From NCBI GenBank assembly GCA_030620095.1, contig JAUTXW010000204.1:248001-312000 (forward strand): 64,000 nucleotides of DNA. Direction: 5' to 3'. Numbering within the stretch: the stretch's first letter is position 1; each line of letters begins with the position of its first letter. The position numbers and the translations under genes were made by a program. The DNA is from Kuschelorhynchus macadamiae (Eukaryota; Arthropoda; Insecta; Coleoptera; Curculionidae). Positions 34,738 through 47,126 of the stretch are shown here, one piece after another. A model generated the notes under the pieces. The model made no database searches and had not been told where the DNA came from. It saw only the letters and a list, made by a program, of their open reading frames with translations.

Positions 34738-35732
34738 ATTAAAAAAAAGACTTTTGTTTTTTTTTTACTGGAACCCAACCCGAAATAATATACAACTGTA
34801 AATTTTTTTTTTACCACTGTTCCACCATATTGGATTTCTACCAAAATATTATCAGGTCATCCCCATATGAACCCTTAACTTTTTGTCAAAATTTGAAGTC
34901 TATCGGGTAAGTAGTTTTTAAACTATGCCGCGAACTGACAGACAGACCAGACAGGCACACAGACGGACCGGAGATATTGATAAAACATATTTTATCTACG
35001 GACACTAAAACGCGAGGATATGTAAAACCCCAGAGGGTGATTTTTTTTTCATTTTGCTTGTGCAAAATTTGAGGTAGGGGAACCTGTTGTACCTAGGACT
35101 TACTTTTGATTCTATTACGTTTATAAATAGGGATTATTATTTAGACATTCGTTATGTTATTTGTCTAATTGTAGTAACTTTTGGGTATATTATATATATT
35201 TTTTTTGAAGAACAAAAAATAATAATTTTACAGAAAAATATGCTTTTAGAAAAAAGTGTATATGTGTACAAGGTACAACATGGGGGATGTACAGGGTGTT
35301 CCAGCGAGGACTGAACAGGGACCTATTTTCGACCTTCCTTGTATTTTGGAAAAATTCAAAATAGCCAATCGATCTATTTTTTCTTGTAAAATCCAAAAAT
35401 GTCATCGAAAAAATATTTGAACCAGAAACAAAAGAGTTACGCTATGCATCAGGTGTTTTTTAAATGGAATGTATCGTTTTTTATACGATTTTTGGAAAGG
35501 GTGATTTTTTTTATGTCCGTTCTGATTAAAAGATTTGATTTTGCGATAGCTGTTTATATTACATTTTAATGTCTTACAAACTAAAATTTTAGCTTCACCT
35601 GTTCAAAATATACGATAGGTTGGTATAGGTGATCAAGGTAAAATGACGTTTGAATGCTTTGTCAATAAAAATTGACATTATTTTAATTATTGTCGAAGTC
35701 GTCACCTAAAAAATATATATTTGACTCTGATC

Positions 35733-35939
35733 GAAATGAAATACTCTTTGGACGAGAGACTACAGATTGTTATGCTATTTTACAAGTGCCAAGAAAATGC
35801 AAGAGAAGCAAGAAGAAGATTTATTGCAAATTTTCATAGAAATATATCCATCAATACAATTCTAAGGATAAAAAACCTATTTGAGGAAAATAAAACTTTA
35901 CATGATAGAAAAAGAAATTCAATAAAAAATAATTATTAA
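35733..35939 (+). pseudogene. Duplicated transposase N-terminus in the left arm of M6
   Basis: MKYSLDERLQIVMLFYKCQE and ARRRFIANFHRNISINTILR match the minus-strand copy at 37002-36810 almost residue for residue, then end in AT-rich sequence at 35939. It encodes only the first helix-turn-helix. Confidence 0.75.
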
Positions 35940-35964
35940 ATAATAAAATAAAACTACTAATAAC

Positions 35965-37014
35965 ATAAGTTTTCAATGTGACCGCCGTTTTTCTCGAAAC
36001 AACATCGATAACCCCTTTGTAGCCTTTCTAAACTTGCTGTTACAATATGATTTTCCTAAGGCGGTTTATTTCATTTCGTTGTCTGTATACGACGTTCTTC
36101 AAATGGCCCCAAAGAAATGTATCCAAAACTGAGAGGTCGGGGCTATTGGGCGGCCAAGCATATGTTCCATTTCGCCCTATCCATTCGTTATGGCGCCGAT
36201 TTAAAAATTGAACCACATCATGCACGGCATGAGGCGGCGCCCCATCATGTTGCCAAATTAAATTCTGATATTCTGCTAATGGTACGTCTTCCAAAAAATT
36301 TTCAATTTCGTTTTCTAAAAACTCATAATATCTGTGCCCATTTAAAGTCCCGTTAAAAAATATTGGTCCCAAAATTTTATTGTTTTTTATCCCACACCAA
36401 ACATGAATAGAATTCCTCCCTTGAAATTTAATAGTCCGGACCTTTTTTGGATTTTCAACGGCCCAGTGGTGACTATTATGTCTGTTGAATACTCCCGATG
36501 TTGTGAAAGTAGCTTCGTCGGTCCACACAATATTTTTGAATAAATCAGGGTCTTCGTTTTCTTGCCGAATTACCATTTGAGAAACAAATTGGAAGCGAAG
36601 TTCTTTTTGTGCCGGTGTTAGGTGCTGAAGTGGAAGGATACGAAAAGGCCTAAATTTATGAATTTTCAGAGTCCTGTGAACAGTCCCTCGGGTAACTCTT
36701 CTGCGCCTTACACTGCCACCGTACTGAACTTCCCGAACTGCATCCGAAATAGATTTGGTTGGATTAACTTGAAAATAATTTATAATGGCCTAGTCTCGAT
36801 TTCTTCTTCTTTGTATATTTCTGTTTCTATCATGTAAAGTTTTATTTTCCTCAAATAGGATTTTTATCCTTAGAATTGTATTGATGGATATATTTCTATG
36901 AAAATTTGCAATAAATCTTCTTCTTGCTTCTCTTGCATTTTCTTGGCACTTGTAAAATAGCATAACAATCTGTAGTCTCTCGACCAAAGAGTATTTCATT
37001 TCGATCAGAGTCAA
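35965..37014 (-). pseudogene. Near-complete DUF4817-type transposase of M6
   Basis: One frame is open from 37014 to 36040 apart from a single TAG at 36790-36792. It contains the N-terminal MKYSLVERLQIVMLFYKCQE, the second DNA-binding part (VREVQYGG, GTVHRTLKIHKFRPF), IVWTDEATF (first aspartate), VWCGIKNNKILGPIFF, LIWQHDGAPPHAV (second) and WPPNSPDLSVLDTFLWGHLK (third). Near 36056 a one-base frame change cuts off the usual tail, which is still readable downstream (ASLERLQRGYRCCFEKNGG) to a stop at about 35965. With only two lesions this is the best preserved transposase here. Confidence 0.85.
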
Positions 37015-37794
37015 ATATATATTTTTTAGGTGAAGACTTCGACAATAATTAAAATAATGTCAATTTTTATTGACAAAGCATTCAAGCGTCATTTTACCTT
37101 GATCACCTATACCAACCTATCGTATATTTTAAACAGGTGAAGCTAAAATTTTAGTTTGTAAAACATTAAAATGTAATATAAACAGCTATCGCAAAATCAA
37201 ATCTTTTAATCAGAACGAACATAAAAAAAATCCATAAATCCAATCCATCCAAAAATCGTATAAAAAACGATACATTCCATTTAAAAAACACCTGATGCAT
37301 AGCGTAACTCTTTTGTTTCTGGTTCAAATATTTTTTCGATGATATTTTTGGATTCTACAAGAAAAAATACATCGATTGGCTATTTTGAATTTTTCCAAAA
37401 TACAAGGAAGGTCGAAAATAGGTCCCTGTTCAGTCCTCGCTGGAACACCCTGTACCTCGAACACTGAAAGGATGTGCCTTGGACATGAAATTTAAGAGAT
37501 AATTTGGAGGAGTTATGAAATAAAAATAATGTTTTTCAACGTATCTAAGAGTTTCGTCATAGTGGAAATATTATTGAACGTGATAATAAAACTCTATACT
37601 ATAACTGAAGACGCAACAATCATATTCAATAAAAAAACTCTACCTTTAAATATATATTATTTTATTTAATACTAAACACAAGAAGATTTCTCTAAATAAA
37701 AATATGTTTTTCTTTACAACAAACGTAAATTAGCAAACATAACGCAAGAAAACTAATTTAATAATAATATACATTATCAACATTTTAGAAATTT

Positions 37795-39746
37795 TTAATC
37801 CTCAGAGAACTGATTCATTTCTGGCACTTTAAAGATATATCTTTTGGAATGATTCTTCTTGGGAGGAGGAATGCTTCGCAGAATGTCCTCCCAGGGATAG
37901 ATCATTTAGTCAACTTTTTCTGGCCACTTCCAGTTATTTATTAAAAGTTTTATGCATTGCGCTGACAGTTGCCCCTTCCTTTTTTATTTCTAATATCTTT
38001 CCTGGAAAGTATTTTCTTTCATACACGAAAATGACAAAATCATTAACTTGATAGCCTGAAAAATTATCGCGTGTTTGAGAAGCATCTAATATCGACGGAT
38101 CCTGGATTACATTTGCAGACATATCCACTTCTAGCTCGGAAAAATCTAGTGGTCCATCGGGGTCATCAGAGTCATGTAGCGAAAAATTGTCAGAAGTTTC
38201 TGAAGATGAAAAATCGGAACTTGCCAAGACTTTACGTTTTATAGCATTAATTTTTTGAGGATCCCGTTTTGTTTTTTTGGGAAATATTGTTAAGGTATTC
38301 TTAGTGACTTTAGCCTGTTTTAACTCCTCGATTTTTGTTTTTTCCGGCGTATCAGTAAATATTCTAGAGCGTCCTTTTTGACGTCCCCGGCTGTTGTTTT
38401 TTCTCGGAGCAGCTTTTGGGTGTGGTGTTATCACTGAAGGGCTAATAATAGTTGATTGTGTTATTACAGATTGAGCTTGGATATCATTTTTTTCATGCAC
38501 ACGTGCGGAAGAACATATTTTTGAAGTTGGAAGGTTTTCAAAATTATCTTCAACATTTCTAGCTGATACATTTTCTTCTGGTGCAGTCGGATCAGGCCGG
38601 TTAGTTACGTCTGGTGGTGAAAATTCAAAACCTTTGAAAATATTTACATTTAGTGGAACAAATCCTGAAACTAACGGGTTTTCCAATATTTTCAGGCATG
38701 ATCATGAATTCATTCATTGAAGTATTGAAATATAATTTAAATGGACCAAATACGGTCCTGTCCAACGGCTGCATTTTGTGACTAGTGTGAGGATGAAATG
38801 TCACTAGTATTACTCAATGATCTTTGGCCATTTGAATTACAGGAACCGAAATATGGCTTTCGTGATTGTCCATTAATAATATACATGGTGAAACTTTTGA
38901 GGCTTAATATATTGAAGAAAATGCTTGAAAAATTGAATAAACAGCGTTTCATTAGACCAACAGGACGGATTGGCGCAGCCAATTGTTCCTGGTGGAGCCC
39001 CTCTTATCATAAATTCCTTAAAATTAACTCTAGGGAAAATAAGCATAGGGGGGATGAAACCGCCCCCGGCATTAATAGCTGCAATCGTAGTAATATGTGT
39101 GCCTCTTTCCACACTTGTCATTGTACCAACCTGTTTTGATCCTCTTGGATTTTTGGGGGAACATGTACCGTAGATAATCCCGTTTCATCACAGTTCCATA
39201 TATTAACGGCCGGCAGAGGGGGACATTTTGCCAAAGCTGCTTTATAATTTTGAAATGTTAATGAAACGTTCGATTGAATGCAGTTGAACGCGCTAAGCTA
39301 CTAGCTTCTGGTTTACGAAGTGCAATCTCCTTCTTATATTTTTTTCGAAAAAGGCGTAACCAAAATTCACCTGCAATTTTATCTCGCTCCCAGCTTAACG
39401 GATATTTTTTATTATTCTCGAACGCAAAACTATATGCTAATTCACGAACGTTTCTTAATGTCAAGCCATATTGCAAAACCGTTGCTTGCTTAATGTATTC
39501 TAGAAACATATTTTCCTCTTCTTCAGTAAAAACTCTCTGAGTGGCATTATTTTCCCGCAGAGAGTAGTCTTCGTTGCCAGTTTTCCTAATTTTTTCTAAA
39601 TGTCTATGAATAGTGCTTTTGGATAATCCTGTATGTTTTGCAGCACCATATAATTTAATTTTTTTTTCCTTTATTAATTTGATGGCACTTTTTAATTTTT
39701 CTGGGTCCGGACCATCTCTCTTGACTCCCGTTTTGCTACGAGGCAT
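37795..39746 (-). pseudogene. pogo/Tigger-type transposase of P1, broken
   Basis: The ATG at 39746 gives MPRSKTGVKRDGPDPEKLKS, a Psq-type helix-turn-helix (LYGAAKHTGLSKSTIHRHL). A CENP-B-like second DNA-binding region (ISWER-like, DKIAGEFWLRLFRKKYKKEI) follows. The DDE_1 domain shows IWNCDETGLSTVH near 39200 (first aspartate), LLMDNHESHISVPVIQMAKD near 38870 (second) and QPLDRTVFGPFKLYF near 38770 (third). The C-terminal tail from 38686 is acidic/serine-rich (SDFSSSETSD) and reads through YQVNDFVIFVYERKYFPGKI. Frame changes near 39255, 39130, 38880 and 37945 plus stops disable it; the original end is near 37795. Confidence 0.82.
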
Positions 39747-41020
39747 ATTGGCAAAGACTTCACTGCAAAGTAACTGTAACAAAATATAAGAGTTACTTGC
39801 AATTGGCAAAACGCAAGCTCGTAAGAATCAAGTTTAAACTTAGAACAGGTTTCATAGAGAAGGGCGAAAAATATTTTTTCTTAAATTTAAAAATAGTCCA
39901 ATATTTAATTAAAAAAGTTTCCTCATATGTAAATAATTTACCAACAATAAAGCAAAAATCGTCATATTGCCCATGGTTAAACCTGATGTACCTTAGCCAA
40001 GTTCAAGGTACATCGTACATAATATGTCCGAGGTATAACACCATGTTAAACCCGTAAGAAAATACGACCATTTTTAGGTTAAGAGTAAATCAGTTTAATA
40101 AATACGAAAATACAGCGATATAAGTAATAATTTTATAAAAAAAATAAATTGTTTTTGTTATAAAGAAAAATAAGGAAATAGGATAAAAATACTTACTTTT
40201 CGATACAAAAATTTTCACCACACTTTGCACTTTAACGGATGAAACGAGACTAACGAAACAAGGTTTCCAATGCCGCCTAGCGGCTAATTGCTTATTTACT
40301 AATGCACAGAACAGCCGGAAGACCCGAAAAATTCAAATTTTAGAAATGTGTTCGAAACACAACGATGTTCAAGGTACCATATGTTCTCCTACATTGGATA
40401 AGTATTTTTCTTAAATATTTTTTTAACAATTCACTAAGCCGCCATTTTGTTTCGCCGTACTGAATTTTTGGCAGAATATTACCAGGTCATCCCCATATGA
40501 CATTTGATTTTTAATACAAATTTCAAGCCAATCGATTAAGTAGTCTTTAAGCTATGCCGTGAACTGACAGACAGACAGACAGAGAGGCAGACTGACAGAC
40601 GGACCGACGAAATTAATAAAACATTTTTTTGACAACTAGGGATGCTAAAACGTGAAGTTATGTAAAACTTGAGAGGGTGAATTTTTCATGATTACAAACA
40701 CTTTATTTTGCCACCACTTCCTTCGGTCATATTGAATTAGTACCACAATTTTATTGGTTGATTCCTATACCACAATAACCCGCCATTTTGTTCCGCCATC
40801 TCGGGTTCGTACCAGTTGATTCCAACATAATATTTGACGTGTGTGCAAAATTTGAGATAAATTGGATGAGTAGTTTTTTAATAATATTTTTTTTAACATT
40901 TTGTTTCGGCACAATGGATTTTTACCAAAATGTTACCAAGTCATCCCCATTTGACCCTTATTTTTTTATCAAAATTTGAAGCTAATCGGGTAAGATCTTT
41001 TAGTTATGCTTCGAACAGCT

Positions 41021-41640
41021 CAAAATCTATATTATTACGAGAATTGAACAACGGGGAATTCCTGGCGGATAAAAAAATCGGTATTAATCACGGAACTGAT
41101 CGGTCTAATCCCGGTATTTTCAAGGCAGGTTTTTCCTTTGAGATGCCGGTACGTTGGGAACCCAGGATTGAGATCCCAGATCCAGAACGAAGACAACATT
41201 GTAACATTACATTTCTTAGATTGGAAAGAAACCTACTGGAGTCATATCGAAAATATAATATGTAGGGTAAGTAATTCAAAGAATTCAAAGAATTACAATT
41301 CATTACGAAAAATAAGAAAGTTATGTAGAATTTGTAAAACGAAAATCAATTTGAACAAAATCTTTAGTCTTAGAATTAAGCAGAAGTAGCTTGTTGTTTA
41401 TTTGATCTTTTTGATTAAAACCAAAGTTCATAGCTTACTTACAGTTTAGAAATACATATTATTTATTACACATGTTTACGAATAGTTGGGCACTTCTTCG
41501 ATAGATACGATTAATAAACCGACTCAGTATTTTACTAAAAATAAATCTACTTCTCAAAAAATGCAAATTATTAGGCGGTTTCAAAAGAACAAGATGGACT
41601 ATGATACTGTTTCGAGAAGCTTATTCTGAAGTGAAATAAA
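41021..41640. other. Unidentified stretch with a short open frame
   Basis: Family alpha breaks off near 41020. An open frame continues to 41265 (GINHGTDRSNPGIFKAGFSF, then EIPDPERRQHCNITF), resembling no protein I know. It starts inside the repeat, so it is not called as a gene. Confidence 0.3.
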
Positions 41641-41647
41641 AATATAC

Positions 41648-41960
41648 AGAGTGTCCCATTTAAAAATATATAACCTGAGGTTATAATTAAAAAAGGACAG
41701 AATTTTATGTAATAGAAACAGTATAAGTTTAATGTCAATATCTCGAAAACAATTAAACTAAGGCGTCTGGATTAAATATGAAGTAGACGTAGAATTTTAG
41801 ATAAAATTCAAATATGAAATAAAATATAGGGTGTTTCATATATGAAAAACTATTTAAGTAGGTATATAAGTCATCATATATACTAATAGTTATATTTAAA
41901 CTTTTTCACTATCTCTAACCATTATCACCAAAACCGAGAACACACTACTGGGACACCTTG
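41648..41960. mobile_element. MITE-like remnant with CAGAGTGTCCC / GGGACACCTTG ends
   Basis: ATACAGAGTGTCCCA at 41646 and TGGGACACCTTGTAT ending near 41963 are inverted and flanked by TA, the pattern of an internally deleted mariner element of about 310 bp. No coding frame. Confidence 0.45.
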
Positions 41961-41965
41961 TATAA

Positions 41966-43019
41966 AAAAATGTACATTTCCTAAAGTTATTCAACTATTT
42001 GTCATGCTAAAACTTTTTACAAGAATATTTTTAGAGACTTTAAAAATACATCATATTTTTTCAAATACGATGCGAACTTTTTGAAATACACTCAGCAAAA
42101 AAACTAAGTTAAAATTTGAACCAGCATCACTGAACATAATTTTAAAATTATAATAATTTATATCTCGAAGGCTGCATTTTATTGTAACAAAAAAGTTTCA
42201 ATTTTGAACAAAAAAAGATGTAATATATGTAATTAAACGCACACAGAAGAGATATGGACAATGCCGTGCTAAAGCAAAACGGTCGCCGAGTGACGTAGAT
42301 CGCTCACACCGAGTTGGGATAGGTCAAGATCGCTCGAGGCAACCTATAGAGTTAATGGGTCTTGAGTTTTAGAAACTATAGCACCATATTGCGAAAGCTG
42401 CAATCCTCATACACGGTGCAAAAATTAAAATCAGCCAAACATTTATTTAAATAAACCAATTTCCAAAATCAAAAACATTGGTTACATAAATATGTTGGTA
42501 GTACCACTTTCATTGTTCGATCTATTTAAGATGCCCCTATTTGTTTATTCAAAACAAATTTTCTTAACAATTATTTTTGTAAATATAGCAATTAAACCCG
42601 GCGTTAAATCCAGTCTTGATTTTTCTAACTATTTTCGAGAATTTATGTTTATACCGTAAGAAAAATATTGTACTATAAATTTTATTCATTATGAAAACAT
42701 TGACTTTTAAAATATACATATTTAAAAGAAGTATCTTATAATTAATTGTCTATTATGTGTATATAAACATTTTCATCGAGTATGGACTCTATAAATAATA
42801 ACTAATTTAATAACCTAAAGGGAGCTTAATACGCTTTTTGGCCTTTAAATTATTTTGATATTCTATTTTTGTATTACCTTACTTATCCATGTCGCAAAAT
42901 TCAGTAAAGTAAAAAAAAATTAAGGAAAAATAAGGTCGTTACCAGAAAAAAGACAATCTTGTCTTTATTTTAAATTATGAACTCTTGATTTAGAATCATC
43001 ACTTATAAAGGGCTGTATA

Positions 43020-43022
<3 letters not shown>
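41966..43022. other. 1 kb without recognised genes
   Basis: AT-rich. A local patch at 42275-42360 is richer in GC (GGTCGCCGAGTGACG) but has no frame or structure I can name. Confidence 0.4.

Positions 43023-43079
<57 letters not shown>
43023..43079. repeat. (TA)n microsatellite
   Basis: Uninterrupted TA run of about 57 bp. Confidence 0.98.
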
Positions 43080-43083
<4 letters not shown>

Positions 43084-43279
43084 GGTGATACTATTACTAC
43101 CCAGGGAGCCATTTAACAACGGCTAGAGAAAAAAATATAGAATTTGGTGTGTTGATAGGGTTGAACATTGCGAACATTTGTAACATAAAAACAATTGAAT
43201 ATCGTTTCCGGTTTCTCCGGGAATGACCGCGATTTCATTATTTTAAAAGGAACACGCTGTATATTATATATTTTTTGAA

Positions 43280-44915
43280 TTAATAAAATCCAAATAAAGC
43301 TACTTAAAAATGTGCCATATGTCCCAGTTATTTGGATTTTATGGACAAACGGAGTAGGCTAAGATAAAAATAATCACGGTTATTTACTCTTTATTCAAGC
43401 CTTCATCCAACAAAATGTCAAAAAACAAAATGTGCCGAGTTTTAAAAAATGTGTTTTTCGGAAATCGATTTTTCCAGTTTTGATCAGACCCTGAACCATA
43501 ACGGGTAAACTGACTGGAACAAAACCTTCACTACTCAATCATACTTTTTTATCCTTTATCCACATATGACAAATTCAACTTCCATAGACCGCTGAAAACT
43601 TGAAAATTTGATACCCTATTTTCATGTTGTTAATGCTCATCTAAAGCGAAAAACAATATTACTAGTACTTATTTAATTATAGCACCGACAAAGTTGGCCA
43701 AGAATTCAAAATAATCTACTGTTCAAAGGAATCCTCTTTTAATTCATTTAAATTTTAAAAAAGAAAAGAATATGATAAGGTGAAAACAAATGAACTTTAT
43801 TATACCGAGAGATGCTTAATATTAACTACTAATAAAAGAAATAGAAAAAAGAACGTACTTAATCATAATTAAGATTTTCAAAAACACATTTTCAATACAG
43901 GTCTCACATTTTTCAACAATTTCCCATAATACATTATCTTTTTGACTTATACTAATAATATTAATCTATTAAAGTTATTATTATGGTTAAAATGTTCCAT
44001 AAACCATCGGCAATATTCAACTCGCCTTGCACTTTCTGTGTTAACTTAAAAATACTTGGATCAGAATTCACACATACCAGAATTTTTATTTCAGCTTCTT
44101 CACTAATAATGAACTTTCCTTCATTTTCATTTTGGGGAACTGTTTTCAAATGTTGTCCTAGCCACGGAAAATAGGCATAGCAGGGTTGGTTTCTGTCGGG
44201 GTATCGCTCTGCGTAAAGTATTTGAGCCTGCCTTTTATTTTGCAAGCACTCGCCATAAACAAGATGCATATCTATTTGTTCTGCCCTTGTAAAACTTGCC
44301 ATTTTAAAAAAATTACAAAGAACTTTTAGCCTACATCGATAGAGACACGAAACAAACCACGAAAATTTACAAAATGTGCACCAATCTGCCCAGCGCACAA
44401 GTGATAAAAGTTACTTGTCAAAATTCAATTGTTTTTAAAAACCATAGCCACCTCTGTCAAGGCTAATATGATTATTTTAATTTTAGCAAAACTTTGTTTA
44501 TAGGTAGTTATCACACTAGGTTAAGTTAGCATTATCTTAACTTTCATAAACAACTGCAAAATTGAAAATTAGGTACCCTATTTTTATGATCTTAATATGT
44601 ATCCAATGCGAAAAATAGTCAGTTGACCTGTTATGGTACAGGGACTGATCAAAACTTGAAAAATCGATTTACGAAACACATTTTTTTTAAATTCGGAACA
44701 TTTTCTTTTTTGACATTTTGGTGGATAAAGGCTTAAATAAAAAGTAAATAACCGTGACTGTTTTTATCCAGGCCTACTCCGTTATTCCATAAAATGCAAT
44801 TAAGTGGGAATTATGGCACATTTTTGAGTGGCTTTATTTGGTTGTTTAGAAATTGTTAAAACATACCAGTGCTTTCTTTGGCGAATTAATAACGATTGTA
44901 AAAAAATGTAGGGTA
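43280..44915 (-). mobile_element. Internally deleted Tc1/mariner element (M7)
   Basis: Inverted repeats pair about 43300-43500 with 44640-44850 (AAATGTGCCATA, CGGAGTAGGC, AAAATCGATTT). The exact termini are diverged, so the limits are approximate. The transposase remnant between them is only about 115 codons. Confidence 0.7.
43961..44300 (-). pseudogene. DUF4817-type transposase N-terminus of M7
   Basis: The frame opens in the flank, but MASFTRAEQIDMHLVYGECL at about 44300 is the expected start. LYAERYPDRNQP completes the first helix-turn-helix and ILVCVNSDPSIFKLTQKVQG is a decayed second one. It ends at 43961 without catalytic residues, so most of the gene was deleted. Confidence 0.75.
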
Positions 44916-46003
44916 TTTTTACTTCCCTCGTAAAATGGAAGTATTTTAAGTAATGTCATAGGTAATATCTTCAAAACTATGTGCAGTACAGTTTGGATCA
45001 GAAAAAAACATATGGTCAAGTGGTTATGTGATATTTATTACAAATATTTTCATCTTCACAAAATTACTGCGCATAGGGCATTAGGTGATATAAATGTTTA
45101 ATATTATTTATCACTAGGTATTTGCCTGCTACTTTTTCCATTCAACATATTTTTCGAATCTTAATATATGTACGAGTGGAAAGCGTCAATCGAATTAAGA
45201 AAAAAATATAGATTGCCTACCGGGTACTTTTAAAATGAAGTTAACTAGATATTTATTAATATGTTAAATAATAATGATTACTTTATTATTATTATGTAGC
45301 TGTAAATGGAGAGCTAATGATCACAAATTGGATTTACTACGACAAAAAAAATAATAAAAAACTGTAAAAGGTAACTCAGGAATATGTGGCCATTATTTTT
45401 TGGATTGGTGATTTCATTTACAAAAATACATAACTAGGCTCAAAAAGGTTTTAATAAACAATTATAGCGTTCTTATAATTATTAAAGGTAAACAGTTTTA
45501 TTCATTTTAGGTATCTATTCTAGATAAATGTTACACTATATTTACAATTTCTGTATAACCCGTGAGACTAAATCTGTCAACTAAAGGGTATGTTACCTTA
45601 ACTTACCTTAGACAATCATTTTCTTTGGTTTAACAAACTGAGTTATTTTTTATCAATTTGCTCAAATTATAGACAGATTATTTTTTTTAGTGAAGAAACT
45701 TTTGCAAAAGACTAATATTGAAATATGCAGTTTTATTAGCGTTTGGCGAACCGTTCAGATTTTACAGTCTCTCATAATCTGAAATGATCATTTTTAACAG
45801 GTCAATATTTCAAAAATAATTAAGTTCCATATAAAACAGCATAGATGAAGTATGTCTAGAATCTTGAGGATAATTTTAGAATAAAAAATGTATTGAAGAG
45901 CTTCACAAAAAAATATCTTGTAAGTGTTTTACAGACAAATAGATGATAATAGGACAAAAATTATTTAAGTTTTGTTTTTATATCGCTTATAATAAACTCA
46001 ATG
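44916..46003. other. 1.1 kb without recognised genes
   Basis: It starts with ACTTCCCTCGTAAAATGGAAGT, the terminal hairpin word also seen in family alpha near 1110. The rest is AT-rich with nothing identified. Confidence 0.4.
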
Positions 46004-46279
46004 CAGTGGTGGCTCGTGCGATTCAAATATAGGTGTTCAATATTTTTTTAATCAATACTCTTAAACAAAAAAAAATCGAGTGAAACATTGTATACAATAA
46101 TCAACATAATACGCGAGAAAAGGTCAAATTTGAATTATAAAAGAAAATTGCAAAAACACGTATCTACCTAATACTAACAGCTTGATGAACGAACATTGTG
46201 TATAGTTTATTGTTTATTTGTACAAAAAACCCATCCTACGAAAGTATGTCATTGATGAAATAATTTCCTCCTCAATGCT

Positions 46280-46870
46280 TAACATGGCAAGCGAATTTAA
46301 ACGAATCGAATTTTCTTTCTCAAAAAAGTTTTTTCCTCATATTCCTTAAATTTCTCAGAGAAAACAAATTTGATGCTAGAAGATGATTTATAAACTGAAA
46401 GCAATCTTTGGCCTGGTTAATGAAGATATCAGACCCTTCTTTCGTTCGTGCTGATTACACTTCTTTGGTGGAGAAGTTGAACGATCTAAGTATGAATATT
46501 TGTAATGCGTTGTCAAAACTGTTTAAAAATCCATTTATTTTAACAGCATCCAAAGACCGAGATTGAAATTTTTTAGAGAGGATTTCACAGTGTGCCATGA
46601 TTTAAGCAAAATATGTAAGCCAATAAATAAAATGTTCATTATTTAAATAACTCAATACCGTCTCAGTTTGTTTAATTGTATTAAAATCATTTCCGGGGAT
46701 GCCTAATATACTTTTTTAACAAGTTTTTAGATGCTCTTTATTGGTGTGCACAGCAATGTACATAGAATGCTTATGGATATTCTTTGCTTATAATACTTTG
46801 TACACCCCCTTCCCTTCCTGATATAACGGCCGCTCCGACATCACTTTGACCTCAGACTTTCAGCATTTAT
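46280..46870 (-). pseudogene. hAT-A transposase, middle part
   Basis: Frame-broken traces on the minus strand: PEMILIQLNKLRRY-like near 46700, NEHFIYWLTYFAQIMAHCEI-like near 46610, DAVKINGFLNSFDNALQIF-like near 46520 and INQAKDCFQFINHLLASNLF-like near 46390. These are the order and wording of ZMYM1-like hAT transposases. Many stops. Confidence 0.55.
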
Positions 46871-47126
46871 CTGAAACATCGATTGAACAAGAAATCGTCA
46901 TTTAAAAAATATCGATAATTATCGCCCATTACTATTATTAGCCGCCTTTCAAGTATGCAAGGGTATTCGCATTCGCGGTTCGGTGACTCAGTGCTTTTAG
47001 AACACAAAATGAACAAGCGATAACGTGCCTGTGAGCGTAAAGACTGAGACGTTTTCATTTTATATTATAAACTACATTTCTAATTCAAAGGCTAATCTCT
47101 ATTAGGTATGTAAAAACTGTTGGGGA

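Larger units (their letters stand above)
34102..34797. repeat. Retrozyme-like units: one inverted and two tandem copies, 233 bp period
   Basis: A unit beginning CTCTAACATAACAACAAGAGG is present twice in tandem on the plus strand (about 34318-34797; the CAATAAAG word at 34481 and 34714 gives a 233 bp period) and once on the minus strand (34102-34317). All three run through the same unit junction (AATAATACACCACT..TAACATAACA), as expected for tandem or circular-derived copies. Each contains a hammerhead-like core. There is no coding frame. Unit size, tandem layout and ribozyme-like core resemble animal retrozymes, non-autonomous relatives of Penelope-like elements. Confidence 0.6.
35292..37452 (-). 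mobile_element. Tc1/mariner element with about 640 bp inverted repeats (M6)
   Basis: Ends: TA|CAGGGTGTTCC at 35290-35292 and GGAACACCCTG|TA at 37452-37454, inserted in the pogo element. The arms 35292-35937 and about 36815-37452 are inverted copies at high identity, and include the first 65-70 codons of the transposase, so the gene start exists twice, once facing in from each end. Confidence 0.88.
35077..40389 (-). mobile_element. pogo-type element (P1) carrying a nested mariner
   Basis: The terminal inverted repeats GGGGAACCTGTTGTACCT (35077) and, inverted at 40389, GGAGAACATATGGTACCT are flanked by TA at 35075-35076 and 40390-40391. The element is 5313 bp, of which 2163 bp is the inserted M6 with its duplicated TA. 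It lies inside family alpha. The transposase is on the minus strand. Confidence 0.85.
33462..41020 (+). repeat. Dispersed repeat family alpha, copy 3, interrupted twice
   Basis: Segments of the repeat are 33462-34101, about 34810-35076 and 40390 to about 41020. The first gap is filled by hammerhead-like tandem units, the second by the pogo element. Sequence order across both gaps agrees with copy 2, for example GAGGTA joined to CATTGGATAAGTAG across the pogo element. Confidence 0.8.

Noticed and set aside
40930..41265. 111-codon frame
   Set aside because: It starts inside family alpha and crosses the repeat boundary; no similarity recognised.
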